DNA from: Streptomyces atroolivaceus
GTDB taxonomy: Bacteria > Actinomycetota > Actinomycetes > Streptomycetales > Streptomycetaceae
Direction: 5' to 3'
DNA length: 64,000 bases
Assembly (NCBI RefSeq): GCF_000717025.1
Contig: NZ_JNXG01000012.1
Coordinates: forward strand, 124,001 to 188,000
Below, one piece after another: positions 27,560-36,175 of the stretch. Both the position numbers and the translations under genes were made by a program. The notes below the pieces were generated by a model that made no database searches, was not told the DNA's origin, and was given only the letters and a program-made list of their open reading frames with translations. Position 1 is the first letter of the stretch, and each line of letters starts with the position of its first letter.

Positions 27560-29554
27560 ATGCCTCCTGCCCTGCGCCAACGCCCCGAGAGGACGGCGCC
27601 GGCCTCCCCCGGCGCGGCTCCACGGCGTCGCACCCGGGTCTTCGCCCTGGCCGAGGCCCGCTGGGCCGCGGCCGCCCTCCTGTTGTTCCTGACCGCTCTG
27701 CCGCTCCAGCTGACCGGCGCGCCGGCCTGGCTCTGGGGGCCGCTGTATGCGGCGGCCTACATCACGGGCGGCTGGGAGCCCGCCTGGGCGGGGCTTGCGG
27801 CGCTGCGGGAGAAAACGCTGGATGTGGACCTGCTGATGATCGTGGCGGCGATCGGCGCGGCGTCGATCGGGCAGGTGATGGACGGCGCACTGCTGATCGT
27901 CATCTTCGCCACCTCCGGCGCTCTGGAGGCACTGGCCACCGCGCGCACGCAGGATGCCGTGCGCGGGCTGCTCGACCTGGCCCCGGCCACGGCCGCCCGT
28001 CTGGCCGACGACGGAACGGAGGAGACGGTCGCCATCGCGGAACTCGCGGTCGGTGACACGGTCCTCGTCCGGCCGGGCGAGCGGGTCGGCGCTGACGGAC
28101 GGGTGCTTGCGGGAGCCAGCGAGATCGACCAGGCGACCATCACCGGAGAGCCGCTGCCGGTGCCCAAGGAACGCGGTGACGACGTCTTCGCGGGCACTCT
28201 CAACGGAACCGGCGCTCTGCGGGTCAGGGTGGAACGGGACGCCTCCGAGTCCGTGATCGCCCGGATCGTCGCCATGGTCGAGGAGGCCTCCGGGACCAAG
28301 GCGCCTACGCAGTTGTTCATCGAGAAGGTCGAGCAGCGCTACAGCATCGGCATGGTCTTCGCGACCCTGGCCGTCTTCGCGATTCCTCTGGGCTTCGGCG
28401 CCGACCTCACCGGCTCGCTGCTGCGGGCGATGACCTTCATGATCGTGGCCTCGCCGTGTGCGGTGGTGCTGGCCACCATGCCACCGCTGTTGTCCGCGAT
28501 CGCCAACGCGGGGCGGCACGGCGTGCTGGTGAAGTCCGCCGTGGTGATGGAACGACTCGGGCAGGTCGACACGGTCGCCCTGGACAAGACCGGCACGCTG
28601 ACCGAGGGCACCCCGCGCGTCACCGACATCCACCCCCTGGCCGGCTCAGGCCTGGACGAGGACGCCCTGCTGAGCCTCGCCGCGGCGGCCGAGCGCCCCA
28701 GCGAGCACCCCCTCGCGCGTGCCGTGGTCGACGCCGCACGCAGCCGCGACCTGAGTGTCCCGGAGATGCGGGACTTCACCTCGACGCCGGGCGTGGGCGT
28801 CACCGCCAGCGTCCATGGCGCCTCCATCGCCATCGGCGCCCCGTCCCGCCTGTCTGACGCCCGGGACGATCCGGCCGCGGTTCACGCCTCGGCTGTGGCA
28901 GCCGCCCTGGAGGACGGCGGGCGCACCGCTGTGATCGTCCGACGCGACGGCCTGCCTGTCGGCGTCCTCGGCGTCTCCGACCGACTGCGTCCCGACGCCG
29001 CCACCACTGTTGCCGGCCTGGCCGCACTGACCGGCAGGGGGCCGGTCCTGCTCACCGGCGACAACCCGCGCGCCGCCGCCCGCCTGGCCGCGGAGGTCGG
29101 TATCAGCGACGTCCGCGCCGAACTGCTGCCGCAGCACAAGGTGAGCGCCGTCAAGGAGCTCGAGAAGGCCGGACGCAGGGTTCTGGTCGTCGGAGACGGG
29201 GTCAACGACGCTCCCGCGCTCGCCGCCGCTCACACCGGCATCGCGATGGGCCGCGCAGGCTCCGACCTCGCCCTGGAGACCGCGGACGCAGTCATCGTCC
29301 GTGACGAACTGGCCACCGTCCCCGCCGTGGTGAACCTGTCGAGGGCCGCCCGCCGTCTGGTGGTGCAGAACCTGGTCATCGCCGGAGTGTTCATCTCGGG
29401 TCTGGTCCTCTGGGACCTGGTCGGCCATCTGCCGCTCCCGCTCGGAGTGCTGGGCCACGAGGGCTCCACCGTGATCGTGGGACTCAACGGCCTGCGCCTG
29501 CTGCGCGATGCGGCCTGGGACCGGGCCTGCGCACCCGTAGGGGCCGAGCGCTGA
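27560..29554 (+). CDS. P1B-4-type heavy-metal translocating ATPase
   Basis: A 664-residue metal pump. The actuator loop is TGEP, the transport motif in the sixth helix region is SPC (C300 in VASPCAVVL), the phosphorylated Asp is D342 in DKTGTLTEG, the nucleotide-binding HP is in SEHPLA, and the hinge is GDGVNDAPA. HEGST (from H633) in the last membrane helix together with SPC marks the P1B-4 (CtpD/CoaT-like) group, linked to Co, Fe, Ni or Zn efflux. There is no N-terminal CxxC metal-binding domain, as usual for P1B-4. ATG 27560 has GAAGGG upstream; GTG 27542 is an alternative. Expression should be controlled by the adjacent ArsR repressor. Confidence 0.9.
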   Translation: MPPALRQRPERTAPASPGAAPRRRTRVFALAEARWAAAALLLFLTALPLQLTGAPAWLWGPLYAAAYITGGWEPAWAGLAALREKTLDVDLLMIVAAIGAASIGQVMDGALLIVIFATSGALEALATARTQDAVRGLLDLAPATAARLADDGTEETVAIAELAVGDTVLVRPGERVGADGRVLAGASEIDQATITGEPLPVPKERGDDVFAGTLNGTGALRVRVERDASESVIARIVAMVEEASGTKAPTQLFIEKVEQRYSIGMVFATLAVFAIPLGFGADLTGSLLRAMTFMIVASPCAVVLATMPPLLSAIANAGRHGVLVKSAVVMERLGQVDTVALDKTGTLTEGTPRVTDIHPLAGSGLDEDALLSLAAAAERPSEHPLARAVVDAARSRDLSVPEMRDFTSTPGVGVTASVHGASIAIGAPSRLSDARDDPAAVHASAVAAALEDGGRTAVIVRRDGLPVGVLGVSDRLRPDAATTVAGLAALTGRGPVLLTGDNPRAAARLAAEVGISDVRAELLPQHKVSAVKELEKAGRRVLVVGDGVNDAPALAAAHTGIAMGRAGSDLALETADAVIVRDELATVPAVVNLSRAARRLVVQNLVIAGVFISGLVLWDLVGHLPLPLGVLGHEGSTVIVGLNGLRLLRDAAWDRACAPVGAER

Positions 29555-29571
29555 GCCGTCGCGGCCGGGAG

Positions 29572-29627
29572 ACGGCAGCAGCCCCGGTAGGCGGGCTGCG
29601 GTCGCCGCCTACCGGGGCAGCTGCCGT
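29572..29627 (+). terminator. Strong hairpin terminator after the metal ATPase gene
   Basis: GCCCCGGTAGGCGG (29581-29594) pairs perfectly with CCGCCTACCGGGGC (29605-29618) around a 10-nt loop. After one A/A mismatch the stem continues as ACGGCAGC (29572-29579) with GCTGCCGT (29620-29627). The 22-bp stem starts 17 bp past the stop codon. Confidence 0.85.
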
Positions 29628-30097
29628 ACGGAGGTGATGGTCGCCCCGCCACCCACCGGCGAGGCCCGCCCCGACACCCGGCTCCCCCGCGAGCAGCGGG
29701 TACGGGGCAGGGGGCAGAGGCCCATGCCCCCTCCCCGCCCCCGCGCCGGCTTCCGGCCGGTCGGCAGGACTGCCTCCAGAGCGTGCCGGACGGCCTGCTC
29801 GTGGAGCCGCACTCCGGTGAGGACGCTCTCGGTCCGCCATCCCCGCAGCAGTCGTGCCGGAGCCACGACGCGAGGGTGCGCCTCTGCGCGTGGCACTCGA
29901 CGATGCCCGCCCGCGGGCCCCTCAGGAGGATGGCCGGTGCCGGGGAGGAGGAGCCCGGCACCGGCCCGAGGAGAGCGCCGGCGGCTCCGGCGGCCGCCCG
30001 GCACTCGCTCAGGGCCCGGGCGGCCAGGGGAGACAGACGGTGACCGGCGGCGTCACGGCCCGCCACCGCACTCCCACCCGCCACCGGCCCCGAGGTG
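29628..30097. other. Intergenic stretch between metal ATPase and ribosomal protein genes
   Basis: About 470 bp without a supported gene. On the minus strand, fragments such as SPLAARALSECRAAAGAAG and, in another frame, LTGVRLHEQAVRHALEAVLP look protein-like but lie in different frames with no start. They may be a decayed gene of unknown type. Confidence 0.3.
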
Positions 30098-30403
30098 TCA
30101 CCAGGAGGACTTGGTCACTCCTGGAAGGAATCCGGCGTGCGCCTGTTCGCGCATCCGGACCCGGGACAGGCCGAACTTCCGCAGGTGGCCGCGGGGGCGG
30201 CCGTCGACGCTGTCCCTGTTGCGCACCCGGGTGGCACTGGCGTCACGCGGCTGGCGGCGCAGTTCCTCGACCGCCGCGACCCGCTCGGCCTCCGTGGCGC
30301 CGGGCCGGCGGATGATCTTCTTCAACCGCGCACGCCGTGCGGCGTACCGCTCGACGGTCGCCCTGCGCTTCTCGTTCTGCGCGATCTTGCTCTTCTTGGC
30401 CAT
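30098..30403 (-). CDS. rpsN: 30S ribosomal protein S14, zinc-free paralogue
   Basis: A 101-residue S14 ([20 protein letters not shown], then [20 protein letters not shown]). The CxxC zinc knuckle of the short S14 form is absent, so this is the long, zinc-independent type. Such copies replace zinc-containing S14 when zinc is scarce. Its ATG overlaps the rpmB stop (TGATG at 30403), so the two are cotranslated. Control by the Zur box at 30674 follows from its position. Confidence 0.95.
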   Translation of the reverse strand: MAKKSKIAQNEKRRATVERYAARRARLKKIIRRPGATEAERVAAVEELRRQPRDASATRVRNRDSVDGRPRGHLRKFGLSRVRMREQAHAGFLPGVTKSSW

Positions 30404-30639
30404 CAGACGTTCACCCCCCGCGCCCGGATGCGGGCGACGGCCGCCTCGATGCCGATGGTGTCGATCGTCTTGATCGCCTTGGCGCTCAGCACCAGGCGTA
30501 CGTGCCGTCCTTCACCGGGCAGCCAGTAGCGCTTGCGCTGGATGTTCGGATCGAACCGGCGCGATGTGCGCCGGTGCGAGTGGGAGATGTTGTTGCCGAA
30601 GCCCGGCTGCGCGCCGGTCAGTTGACAGTGGGCGGACAT
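30403..30639 (-). CDS. rpmB: 50S ribosomal protein L28, zinc-free paralogue
   Basis: A 78-residue L28 ([20 protein letters not shown], then [20 protein letters not shown]). Only one Cys (C5) remains, so it cannot form the four-Cys zinc site. It is the first gene of the leftward arm and overlaps rpsN. Its start is 34 bp from the Zur box edge, with GAGAGG upstream of the ATG. Confidence 0.95.
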   Translation of the reverse strand: MSAHCQLTGAQPGFGNNISHSHRRTSRRFDPNIQRKRYWLPGEGRHVRLVLSAKAIKTIDTIGIEAAVARIRARGVNV

Positions 30640-30673
30640 GAAGTTACCTGCCTCTCATCGACCTGGGCCATAT

Positions 30674-30694
30674 TGAAAATGGAAACCATTGTCA
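30674..30694. promoter_or_regulatory. Zur box in the divergent ribosomal protein promoter
   Basis: TGAAAATGG-AAA-CCATTGTCA is a near-perfect 9-bp inverted repeat (one mismatch) that fits the streptomycete Zur box form TGAxAAT...ATTxTCA. It sits between rpmB2-rpsN2 (left) and rpmG2-rpmE2 (right) and should repress both arms when zinc is sufficient. Confidence 0.85.
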
Positions 30695-30700
30695 TATAGT
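30695..30700 (+). promoter_or_regulatory. Probable -10 element of the rightward arm (leaderless start)
   Basis: TATAGT abuts the Zur box and lies 7 bp before the rpmG ATG at 30707, so transcription should begin at or next to the start codon. There is no ribosome site before that ATG, which supports a leaderless message. Confidence 0.5.
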
Positions 30701-30706
30701 AGCGGC

Positions 30707-30871
30707 ATGGCTCGCAACGAACTACGCCCGATCATCAAGCTCCGCTCCACCGCGGGAACCGGCTACACCTACGTCACCCGCAAGAACCGCCGGAACGACC
30801 CCGACCGGCTGGTGCTGCGGAAGTTCGATCCGCTCGTCCGCCGTCACGTCGACTTCCGCGAGGAACGCTGA
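30707..30871 (+). CDS. rpmG: 50S ribosomal protein L33, zinc-free paralogue
   Basis: A 54-residue L33 ([20 protein letters not shown], then [20 protein letters not shown]). The CxxC pairs of zinc-binding L33 are absent. It is the first gene of the rightward zinc-starvation operon. ATG 30707 is chosen over the GTG/ATG frame start at 30689, because that would lie inside the Zur box and -10 region. Confidence 0.95.
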   Translation: MARNELRPIIKLRSTAGTGYTYVTRKNRRNDPDRLVLRKFDPLVRRHVDFREER

Positions 30872-30924
30872 CACCGCGACTCCCCCGCCCCACACCCTCC
30901 GCCCCCGACCCCCAGGGAACCGCC

Positions 30925-31176
30925 GTGAAGCAAGGAATCCACCCCGCCTACCGTCCCGTCGTCTTCCGCGACAGGGCCGCCGACTTCGCCTTCCTGACCC
31001 GCTCCACCCTGACCAGCGACCGGACCGTCGAGTGGGAGGACGGCAACACCTACCCGGTCGTCGACGTGGAGATCTCCTCCGCGAGCCACCCCTTCTACAC
31101 CGGAACCGCCCGCGTCATGGACACCGCTGGACGCGTCGAACGCTTCGAGCGACGCTACGGCCGTGAGGGCCGGTGA
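30925..31176 (+). CDS. rpmE: 50S ribosomal protein L31 type B
   Basis: An 83-residue L31 of the zinc-free B type ([20 protein letters not shown], then [20 protein letters not shown]). The N-terminal CxxC region of L31 type A is absent. GTG 30925 follows AGGGA. Its stop overlaps the start of the COG0523 gene. In known systems L31B displaces the zinc-containing L31 and frees its metal. Confidence 0.95.
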   Translation: MKQGIHPAYRPVVFRDRAADFAFLTRSTLTSDRTVEWEDGNTYPVVDVEISSASHPFYTGTARVMDTAGRVERFERRYGREGR

Positions 31177-32330
31177 TGGAGGACAAGCGCAAGCTCCCCG
31201 TCGTCCTCGTCGACGGGCTGCACTCGGACGCACGCCACGAGGTCGTGGAGGGGCTGCTGCGGGAGGTGCCTCACAGCGTCGCACTGCACCACGACCTGGC
31301 GACGGCGGAGACCGGCACGGTGCACCGGACCGTAAGGGACACCTCCGGGGTCGTCTCCAGCGGCGAGGCCCCATTGGTGAACGACTGCGCCTGCTGCGCC
31401 CTGCGTGAGGACCTGTTGCCCGAGCTGGCACGCCTGGCGGCCGACGGGGTGACCCGGATGGCCGTCGTAGAGCTCTGGGACTCCGTCGAACCCCGGGCGA
31501 TGGCCGAGGTCGTCGCCGCACACGGCAAGGGCGTGCTCCAACTGACCGGCGTGATCACCGCCGTCGATCCAGCCCTCGTCCTGCCCTACCTCGCCAACGG
31601 CGACGACCTCGCCGAAGCAGGTCTCGCAGCCGCGGCCACCGACCGGCGGACCGTCGGCGACACCTGGGCCCGGCAGTTGGAGTACGCGTCGGCGATCGCC
31701 CTCGTCGACGACGGCCAGGCGGACGAGGCGGACCGCGCGCTGATCAGCCAGTTGCACCCGACGGCACCTCAGGCTTCGGCGGGATCGGCCGAGTTGACGG
31801 AACTGGCTCTCGCCGGGTTCGACGTGGACGCTGCCGGCGCCGGCCAGCATCCGGCCTGCGCCCTGCTGCCCCAGGACGCCGAGGAGGCCGGCGTCAGCAC
31901 TCTCGTGTGGCGCAAGCACCGTCCGTTCCATCCGGAGCGCCTGTACGACGCACTGGAGGACCTGAGTTGTGCGGCCGCCCGCAGTCGGGGCCGGTTCTGG
32001 CTCGCCGACCGCCCCGACACCCTCCTGTCCTGGGACGCCGCAGGCGGCGCGCTCTGCGTCGAGGACAACGGCCCCTGGCTCGCGTCCCTGCCGGACGCCG
32101 CCTGGGACATGGTTCCACCGGTCCGACGGGCGGCCGCCGCCCTGGACTGGCATCCGGAGCACGGAGACTGCTGCCAGCACCTGGTCTTCATCTCTCCCGG
32201 CCTGGACCGGGACGGGCTGACCGCTCTACTCGATTCCTGCCTTCTGACCGACGCCGAGTACACAGCGGGCCGTGCGGCGTGGAAGAACCTGCCGGCCGCC
32301 TTCGACGAGTTCCTCGACCCGGTTCGCTGA
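31173..32330 (+). CDS. COG0523 (CobW/ZNG1)-like metallochaperone with degenerate GTPase motifs
   Basis: A 385-residue protein in the Zur operon. The metal motif CxCC is intact (C72-A-C74-C75 in [12 protein letters not shown]), and the C-terminal CobW_C-like domain is recognisable ([38 protein letters not shown]). The GTPase signatures are not intact: the P-loop region reads [14 protein letters not shown] instead of GxxGxGKT, the NKxD element is missing in [14 protein letters not shown], and the switch region is [12 protein letters not shown]. It may therefore bind metal without hydrolysing GTP. GTG 31173 or ATG 31176 are possible starts, both overlapping the rpmE stop. Zinc delivery under starvation is the likely role. 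Confidence 0.85.
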   Translation: MMEDKRKLPVVLVDGLHSDARHEVVEGLLREVPHSVALHHDLATAETGTVHRTVRDTSGVVSSGEAPLVNDCACCALREDLLPELARLAADGVTRMAVVELWDSVEPRAMAEVVAAHGKGVLQLTGVITAVDPALVLPYLANGDDLAEAGLAAAATDRRTVGDTWARQLEYASAIALVDDGQADEADRALISQLHPTAPQASAGSAELTELALAGFDVDAAGAGQHPACALLPQDAEEAGVSTLVWRKHRPFHPERLYDALEDLSCAAARSRGRFWLADRPDTLLSWDAAGGALCVEDNGPWLASLPDAAWDMVPPVRRAAAALDWHPEHGDCCQHLVFISPGLDRDGLTALLDSCLLTDAEYTAGRAAWKNLPAAFDEFLDPVR

Positions 32331-32371
32331 CCGCCTCGCCCAACCACACCCAGCCCCATGAGGAAGGACCC

Positions 32372-32620
32372 ATGGCTCGCCACCAGGAACCCCGTAAGCC
32401 CGCCAAGGACCGCCCGAACCCGATCGACACGGCGAAGATCACCTACATCGACTACAAGGACACCGACCTCCTGCGCAAGTTCATCTCCGACCGGGGCAAG
32501 ATCCGCAGCCGCAGGGTCACCCGCATCAGCGCCCAGCAGCAGCGACAGGTCTCCACCGCGATCAAGAACGCCCGCGAGATGGCGCTGCTGCCCTACTCCG
32601 GCTCCAGCTCCGGCAAGTGA
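32372..32620 (+). CDS. rpsR: 30S ribosomal protein S18, zinc-free paralogue
   Basis: An 82-residue S18 ([20 protein letters not shown], then [20 protein letters not shown]). No Cys residues are present, so it is the zinc-independent form. ATG 32372 has AGGAAGG six bases upstream. It closes the rightward operon after the COG0523 gene (41-bp gap). Confidence 0.95.
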   Translation: MARHQEPRKPAKDRPNPIDTAKITYIDYKDTDLLRKFISDRGKIRSRRVTRISAQQQRQVSTAIKNAREMALLPYSGSSSGK

Positions 32621-32745
32621 TCCGAGGCCCGGGGGCTGCCGCTCCGGAATGACACGGAGTGGTGCCCGAAGACCCTTGGTGACCGGACGGAGCCCCGGCG
32701 GCGCGCCCGGAGGTGTCGCGGCGGCCCGACAGGCTTACGCTGCCA

Positions 32746-32762
32746 GATATGCCGGAAATATC
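32746..32762. promoter_or_regulatory. Inverted repeat upstream of the His-rich gene
   Basis: GATAT-GCCGGAA-ATATC lies about 70 bp before the His-rich gene in an otherwise GC-rich leader. It could be an operator or part of the promoter; it does not match a Zur box. Confidence 0.25.
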
Positions 32763-32829
32763 CGCCAATTCTCCTCCGGCGGACCAATCCGGGTTCTTCA
32801 GACAGCGAGACCACGAAGGAGTCAGCGAG

Positions 32830-33132
32830 ATGTCCACGACCACGGCGCACCACCCCCACCCCGCGCACGCTCACCAGCACGCCCCAGGATGCGGCCACGT
32901 GGCGATCCCGCACTACGACCACGTCGACTACGCGCACGACAATCACCTGCACCGCGCCCACGAAGACCATGTGGACGAGTGCGTGAGCCCGGCACACACG
33001 ATGCACGAGGGGCACGAGCACGCGCACGGACGGGACTGCGGCCATGTGGCCGTGCCGCACGAGGACCACGTCGACTACGTCCACGACGGCCATCGGCACG
33101 CCTCACACGACGGGCATTGGGACGATCACTGA
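32830..33132 (+). CDS. Histidine-rich, probably metal-binding protein
   Basis: A 100-residue protein with His at roughly every third or fourth position. Two long repeats are visible: GCGHVAIPHYDHVDYAHDNH and DCGHVAVPHEDHVDYVHDGH, each followed by further His-acid pairs, with single Cys residues in CGH and DEC. ATG 32830 follows GAAGGAG. There is no signal peptide, so it should be cytoplasmic. The position next to a zinc-starvation operon suggests a zinc buffer or store. The gene ends before a strong hairpin. Confidence 0.7.
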   Translation: MSTTTAHHPHPAHAHQHAPGCGHVAIPHYDHVDYAHDNHLHRAHEDHVDECVSPAHTMHEGHEHAHGRDCGHVAVPHEDHVDYVHDGHRHASHDGHWDDH

Positions 33133-33191
33133 CCGGCCTTCACGACTGAAAGCCGGCCGGCATCGTCCGATCGGGTGGCATGCGCGGACAT

Positions 33192-33230
33192 GACAGGCGC
33201 CGGTGCGGAGACATCGCACCGGCGCCTGTC
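33192..33230 (+). terminator. Strong hairpin after the His-rich gene
   Basis: GACAGGCGCCGGTGC (33192-33206) pairs perfectly with GCACCGGCGCCTGTC (33216-33230) around a 9-nt loop. A weaker hairpin (CCGGCCTT/AAAGCCGG, 33133-33156) precedes it. Confidence 0.8.
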
Positions 33231-33381
33231 GCTGTACACGTTCATGCATGCAGCAGGCATAGAGGCCGCTCGGCCTGGACATCATGGATACGACAATCGT
33301 CCCGATGAGCTGACCCATCACTTGCGGCGGCGCCACCAGTGCCACCGGCAGTCGAGTCGTCGCTGCCCCACTGAGAGGCGA

Positions 33382-34866
33382 GTGCCGCTGTTGGCTGTCC
33401 CCTTGTTCCTGGACCCGAAGCTCGAACAACCACTGACGTCCTTACTGACCTCACCCCGCTTCCTGCACGACCTCGTCGACGGGCTGGGGTCCCCCCTCAA
33501 TGTGGTGCTCCCGGATCGGATCGTCGAGAACGTCTCCCGGTTCCGCTCCGTGTACCGCCGCCACCGTCTGGAGGGGGAGATCTGCTTCGCCCACAAGGCC
33601 AACAGGTCGAGCGCACTGGTACGCCGTCTGGCGGCCACCGAGGCGGCCATGGATGTGGCGTCGCTCGGCGAACTGCAGCACGCGCTGGCCTCCGGGTTCA
33701 CCCCGGAGCGCATCGGCGCGACGGGGCCGAAGGAACCGGAGTTCCTCTGGCTGGCCGCACGCACCGGCGTCACGGTGAACATCGAGGGACACGCCGAGCT
33801 GGAGTCCCTCGCCACGCTGGTGCGCCACCACGGCCTGCCACGGGTGCGGGTGCTGCTGCGGCTGTCGGACTTCTCCGGCACCGGGGTGAAGTTCCTGAGC
33901 CGCCGCAGCAGGTTCGGCTCCCCGGCATCGGAGTTGACCGGGCTGCTGGACGCCTGCGGGCAGCACCACGACGCGGTGGAGGTCATCGGCGTCTCCTACC
34001 ACCTGGACACCACCAGCCTCGAGGAGAAGGCCCTGGCCCTGGAGGGGTGCGTACGGGCCATGGACGAATGCCGTGCGCGGGGAATGCGTCCGCGGGTGAT
34101 CGACATCGGCGGCGGATTCGGGGTCAGCTATCTCGCCGACGGAGCGCAGTGGGAGCGCTACACCAGCCAGCTGACCTCGGCTGCCATGGGCAGACGCGAG
34201 GCTCTCGCCTGGCGCAGCCACTCGTACGGGCTGAGCAGTGAAGGAGGAACCCTCCGTGGAAGCCTGGAGCTCTACCCCTCCCATCGCTCGCTCGCCGGGG
34301 CCGACTACCTGGACGAGCTCCTGCGCACCCCCGCCCCCACGCTCGGGCGCCCACTGGCGACCTTGCTGCTGGAGAACCTGTACGACCTGTGCGTCGAGCC
34401 CGGCCGGGCGCTGCTGGACCAATGCGGGCTGACCCTGGCACGCGTGCTGGAGACGCGGCGCGAGTCGGACGGCACGCACGCGGTGAGCCTGGCGATGAAC
34501 TCCGACGACTGCGCCCTGGAGGAACACGGCATCCTTCTGGATCCGATCGTCCTTCACCGCGACAAGCCGTGGGAGGCGGCAGAGGACACCGCGGAGCCCT
34601 TCGGGGTCCACCTGCACGGGAATCTGTGCCTCGAGTCCGATCTCATCACACGCAGGACGGTTTTCCTCCGCCGCCTGCCGGCCCGGGGCGACCTCCTGGC
34701 GTTTCCCAACACAGCCGGATACTGCATGGACTTCAGCGCCCAGCACGCCCAGCGACGGCCGCTCGCCCGGAAGGTGGCGGCCTACCGGGACGCCGACGGC
34801 TGGCAGTGGCGTCTGGACGACCAGTACTGGCCCATACATTCCGCGGGGGACGCACATGAGGTTTGA
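33382..34866 (+). CDS. Y4yA-family PLP-dependent enzyme (fold type III decarboxylase-like)
   Basis: A protein of about 494 residues with an alanine racemase/DAP decarboxylase-type barrel. The PLP lysine is K72 in CFAHKANRS, the substrate-side Gly-rich loop is IDIGGGFG, and SYHLDTTS replaces the usual HxGSQ. The C-terminal beta domain carries EPGRALLDQCG and GVHLHGNLCLESD, where the CE of the usual CxxxD motif is partly kept, and the final SAQHAQRRP tail is typical of the Y4yA group. GTG 33382 is the preferred start; the open frame continues upstream but over non-conserved sequence. Its end overlaps the cysteine synthase-like gene by 11 bp. The substrate is unknown. Confidence 0.8.
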   Translation: MPLLAVPLFLDPKLEQPLTSLLTSPRFLHDLVDGLGSPLNVVLPDRIVENVSRFRSVYRRHRLEGEICFAHKANRSSALVRRLAATEAAMDVASLGELQHALASGFTPERIGATGPKEPEFLWLAARTGVTVNIEGHAELESLATLVRHHGLPRVRVLLRLSDFSGTGVKFLSRRSRFGSPASELTGLLDACGQHHDAVEVIGVSYHLDTTSLEEKALALEGCVRAMDECRARGMRPRVIDIGGGFGVSYLADGAQWERYTSQLTSAAMGRREALAWRSHSYGLSSEGGTLRGSLELYPSHRSLAGADYLDELLRTPAPTLGRPLATLLLENLYDLCVEPGRALLDQCGLTLARVLETRRESDGTHAVSLAMNSDDCALEEHGILLDPIVLHRDKPWEAAEDTAEPFGVHLHGNLCLESDLITRRTVFLRRLPARGDLLAFPNTAGYCMDFSAQHAQRRPLARKVAAYRDADGWQWRLDDQYWPIHSAGDAHEV

Positions 34867-36175
34867 GAGCATCATCGAGACGGTCGGCGACACACCCTTG
34901 GTGCGCATCGCCCCTCACGTCCACGGCCTGCAGAACATCGACCTCTACGCGAAGCTCGAGTTCTGCAACCCCTTCGGTTCGCTGAAGGACCGGGCAGCCT
35001 GGAACATGGTCCGCCCGGGCCTCTCCGCGGCCGTCGAACGGGGAAGTCAGATCGTCGAGCTGTCCAGCGGAAACACGGCGAAGGCACTCGCCGCCATAGC
35101 CGGGATGCACGGCATCGGCTTCAAGAGCGTCACCAACCGGATGAAGATTCCGGAGATGAGGGAGATGCTCCTTCTCCTGGGAGCCGAGATCGAGGAGCTG
35201 CCGGGCCAGAGCGAATGCCTCGACCCCACGAACCCGGAGGACCCCCTCACCCTGTTCCACCGGAGCCTCGACGAACCTGGGAACACGTACCTCCACACCG
35301 ATCAGTACTACAACGCACGCAATGCGGAGGCCCACGAAACCGGCACCGGACCCGAGATCGTGGCCGACCTCGACGGCCGGGCGCCGGACTGGTTCATCTC
35401 CGGTGTCGGGACCGCCGGGTCCTCCACCGGGGTGGCACGGGCGTTACGGGACCGGAACCCGAAGGTCGGTGTGGTCGGACTGGTCGCGGACAAGTCGGAC
35501 TTCGTTCCGGGGATCAGGAACATCGACGAAGTACAGGAAGTCGGCATCTTCGATCCCCTCACCTACGACACCATCGAGAAGGTCACGTCCGCCGAAGCCA
35601 TAGACGGACTTCTGACGCTCGTCCGGCGATGCGGGATCCTTGCCGGACCGACCGGCGGAGCCGCGTACTTCGGAGCGGTCCGGTACCTCCGGGACATAGG
35701 ACCGCAGCTCACCGAACCCGCGACAGCCGTCTTCATCGTCTGCGACCGTGTCGAGAGTTATCTGAGTTACATCAGGAAGCGCCGTCCCGAACTCCTCGGC
35801 CTGCGACCGCGGAACGACTCGGCCGCGTCCGTCACCCCCGAGGAGCTGAGCGGAACGGCCGCCGTGGGAGTGGCCGAGGCCCGGGAGTGGATGGCGAAGG
35901 AGAGGCCACTCGTCGTGGACATGCGCAGTCCCTACGCCTACGCGGCGCTGCACATCGAGGGGTCGATCAACATCGTCGACGAACTCTTCGCGGATCTCGT
36001 GCGTGGCGGGCTGCCGTTCAGCAAGGCCCGGCCGGTGCTGCTCGCATGTCCCGTCGGCGAGCAGTCCCTGAGATACGCGGCCCTGCTCACCCGGATGGGC
36101 CATCCGAACGTGCGCAGCCTGGACGGTGGCATCATCGCCTGGCGCGACGCGGGCGCACCGCTGGTACGGGAGTGA
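34856..36175 (+). CDS. Cysteine synthase-like PLP enzyme fused to a rhodanese domain
   Basis: A 439-residue fusion. Residues 1-310 form a fold type II PLP enzyme (K44 in GSLKDRAA, SSGNTAKALAAIA phosphate or substrate loop, SGVGTAGSSTGVA phosphate-binding Gly loop, GPTGGAAYFG). Residues 330-439 are a rhodanese domain with the active loop LLACPVGEQS, Cys398 being the persulfide-forming residue, and LDGGIIAWRDAGAP near the end. Such a fusion could hand sulfane sulfur from the rhodanese Cys to a substrate in the PLP site. ATG 34856 overlaps the end of the Y4yA gene, and its stop overlaps the next start (GTGA), so the operon is tightly coupled. Confidence 0.9.
   Translation: MRFESIIETVGDTPLVRIAPHVHGLQNIDLYAKLEFCNPFGSLKDRAAWNMVRPGLSAAVERGSQIVELSSGNTAKALAAIAGMHGIGFKSVTNRMKIPEMREMLLLLGAEIEELPGQSECLDPTNPEDPLTLFHRSLDEPGNTYLHTDQYYNARNAEAHETGTGPEIVADLDGRAPDWFISGVGTAGSSTGVARALRDRNPKVGVVGLVADKSDFVPGIRNIDEVQEVGIFDPLTYDTIEKVTSAEAIDGLLTLVRRCGILAGPTGGAAYFGAVRYLRDIGPQLTEPATAVFIVCDRVESYLSYIRKRRPELLGLRPRNDSAASVTPEELSGTAAVGVAEAREWMAKERPLVVDMRSPYAYAALHIEGSINIVDELFADLVRGGLPFSKARPVLLACPVGEQSLRYAALLTRMGHPNVRSLDGGIIAWRDAGAPLVRE

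Noticed and set aside
33291..33305. Possible Zur box before the Y4yA gene
   Set aside because: Only the left half (GACAAT) fits; the right half lacks the TTxTCA element, so it is not called as a feature.
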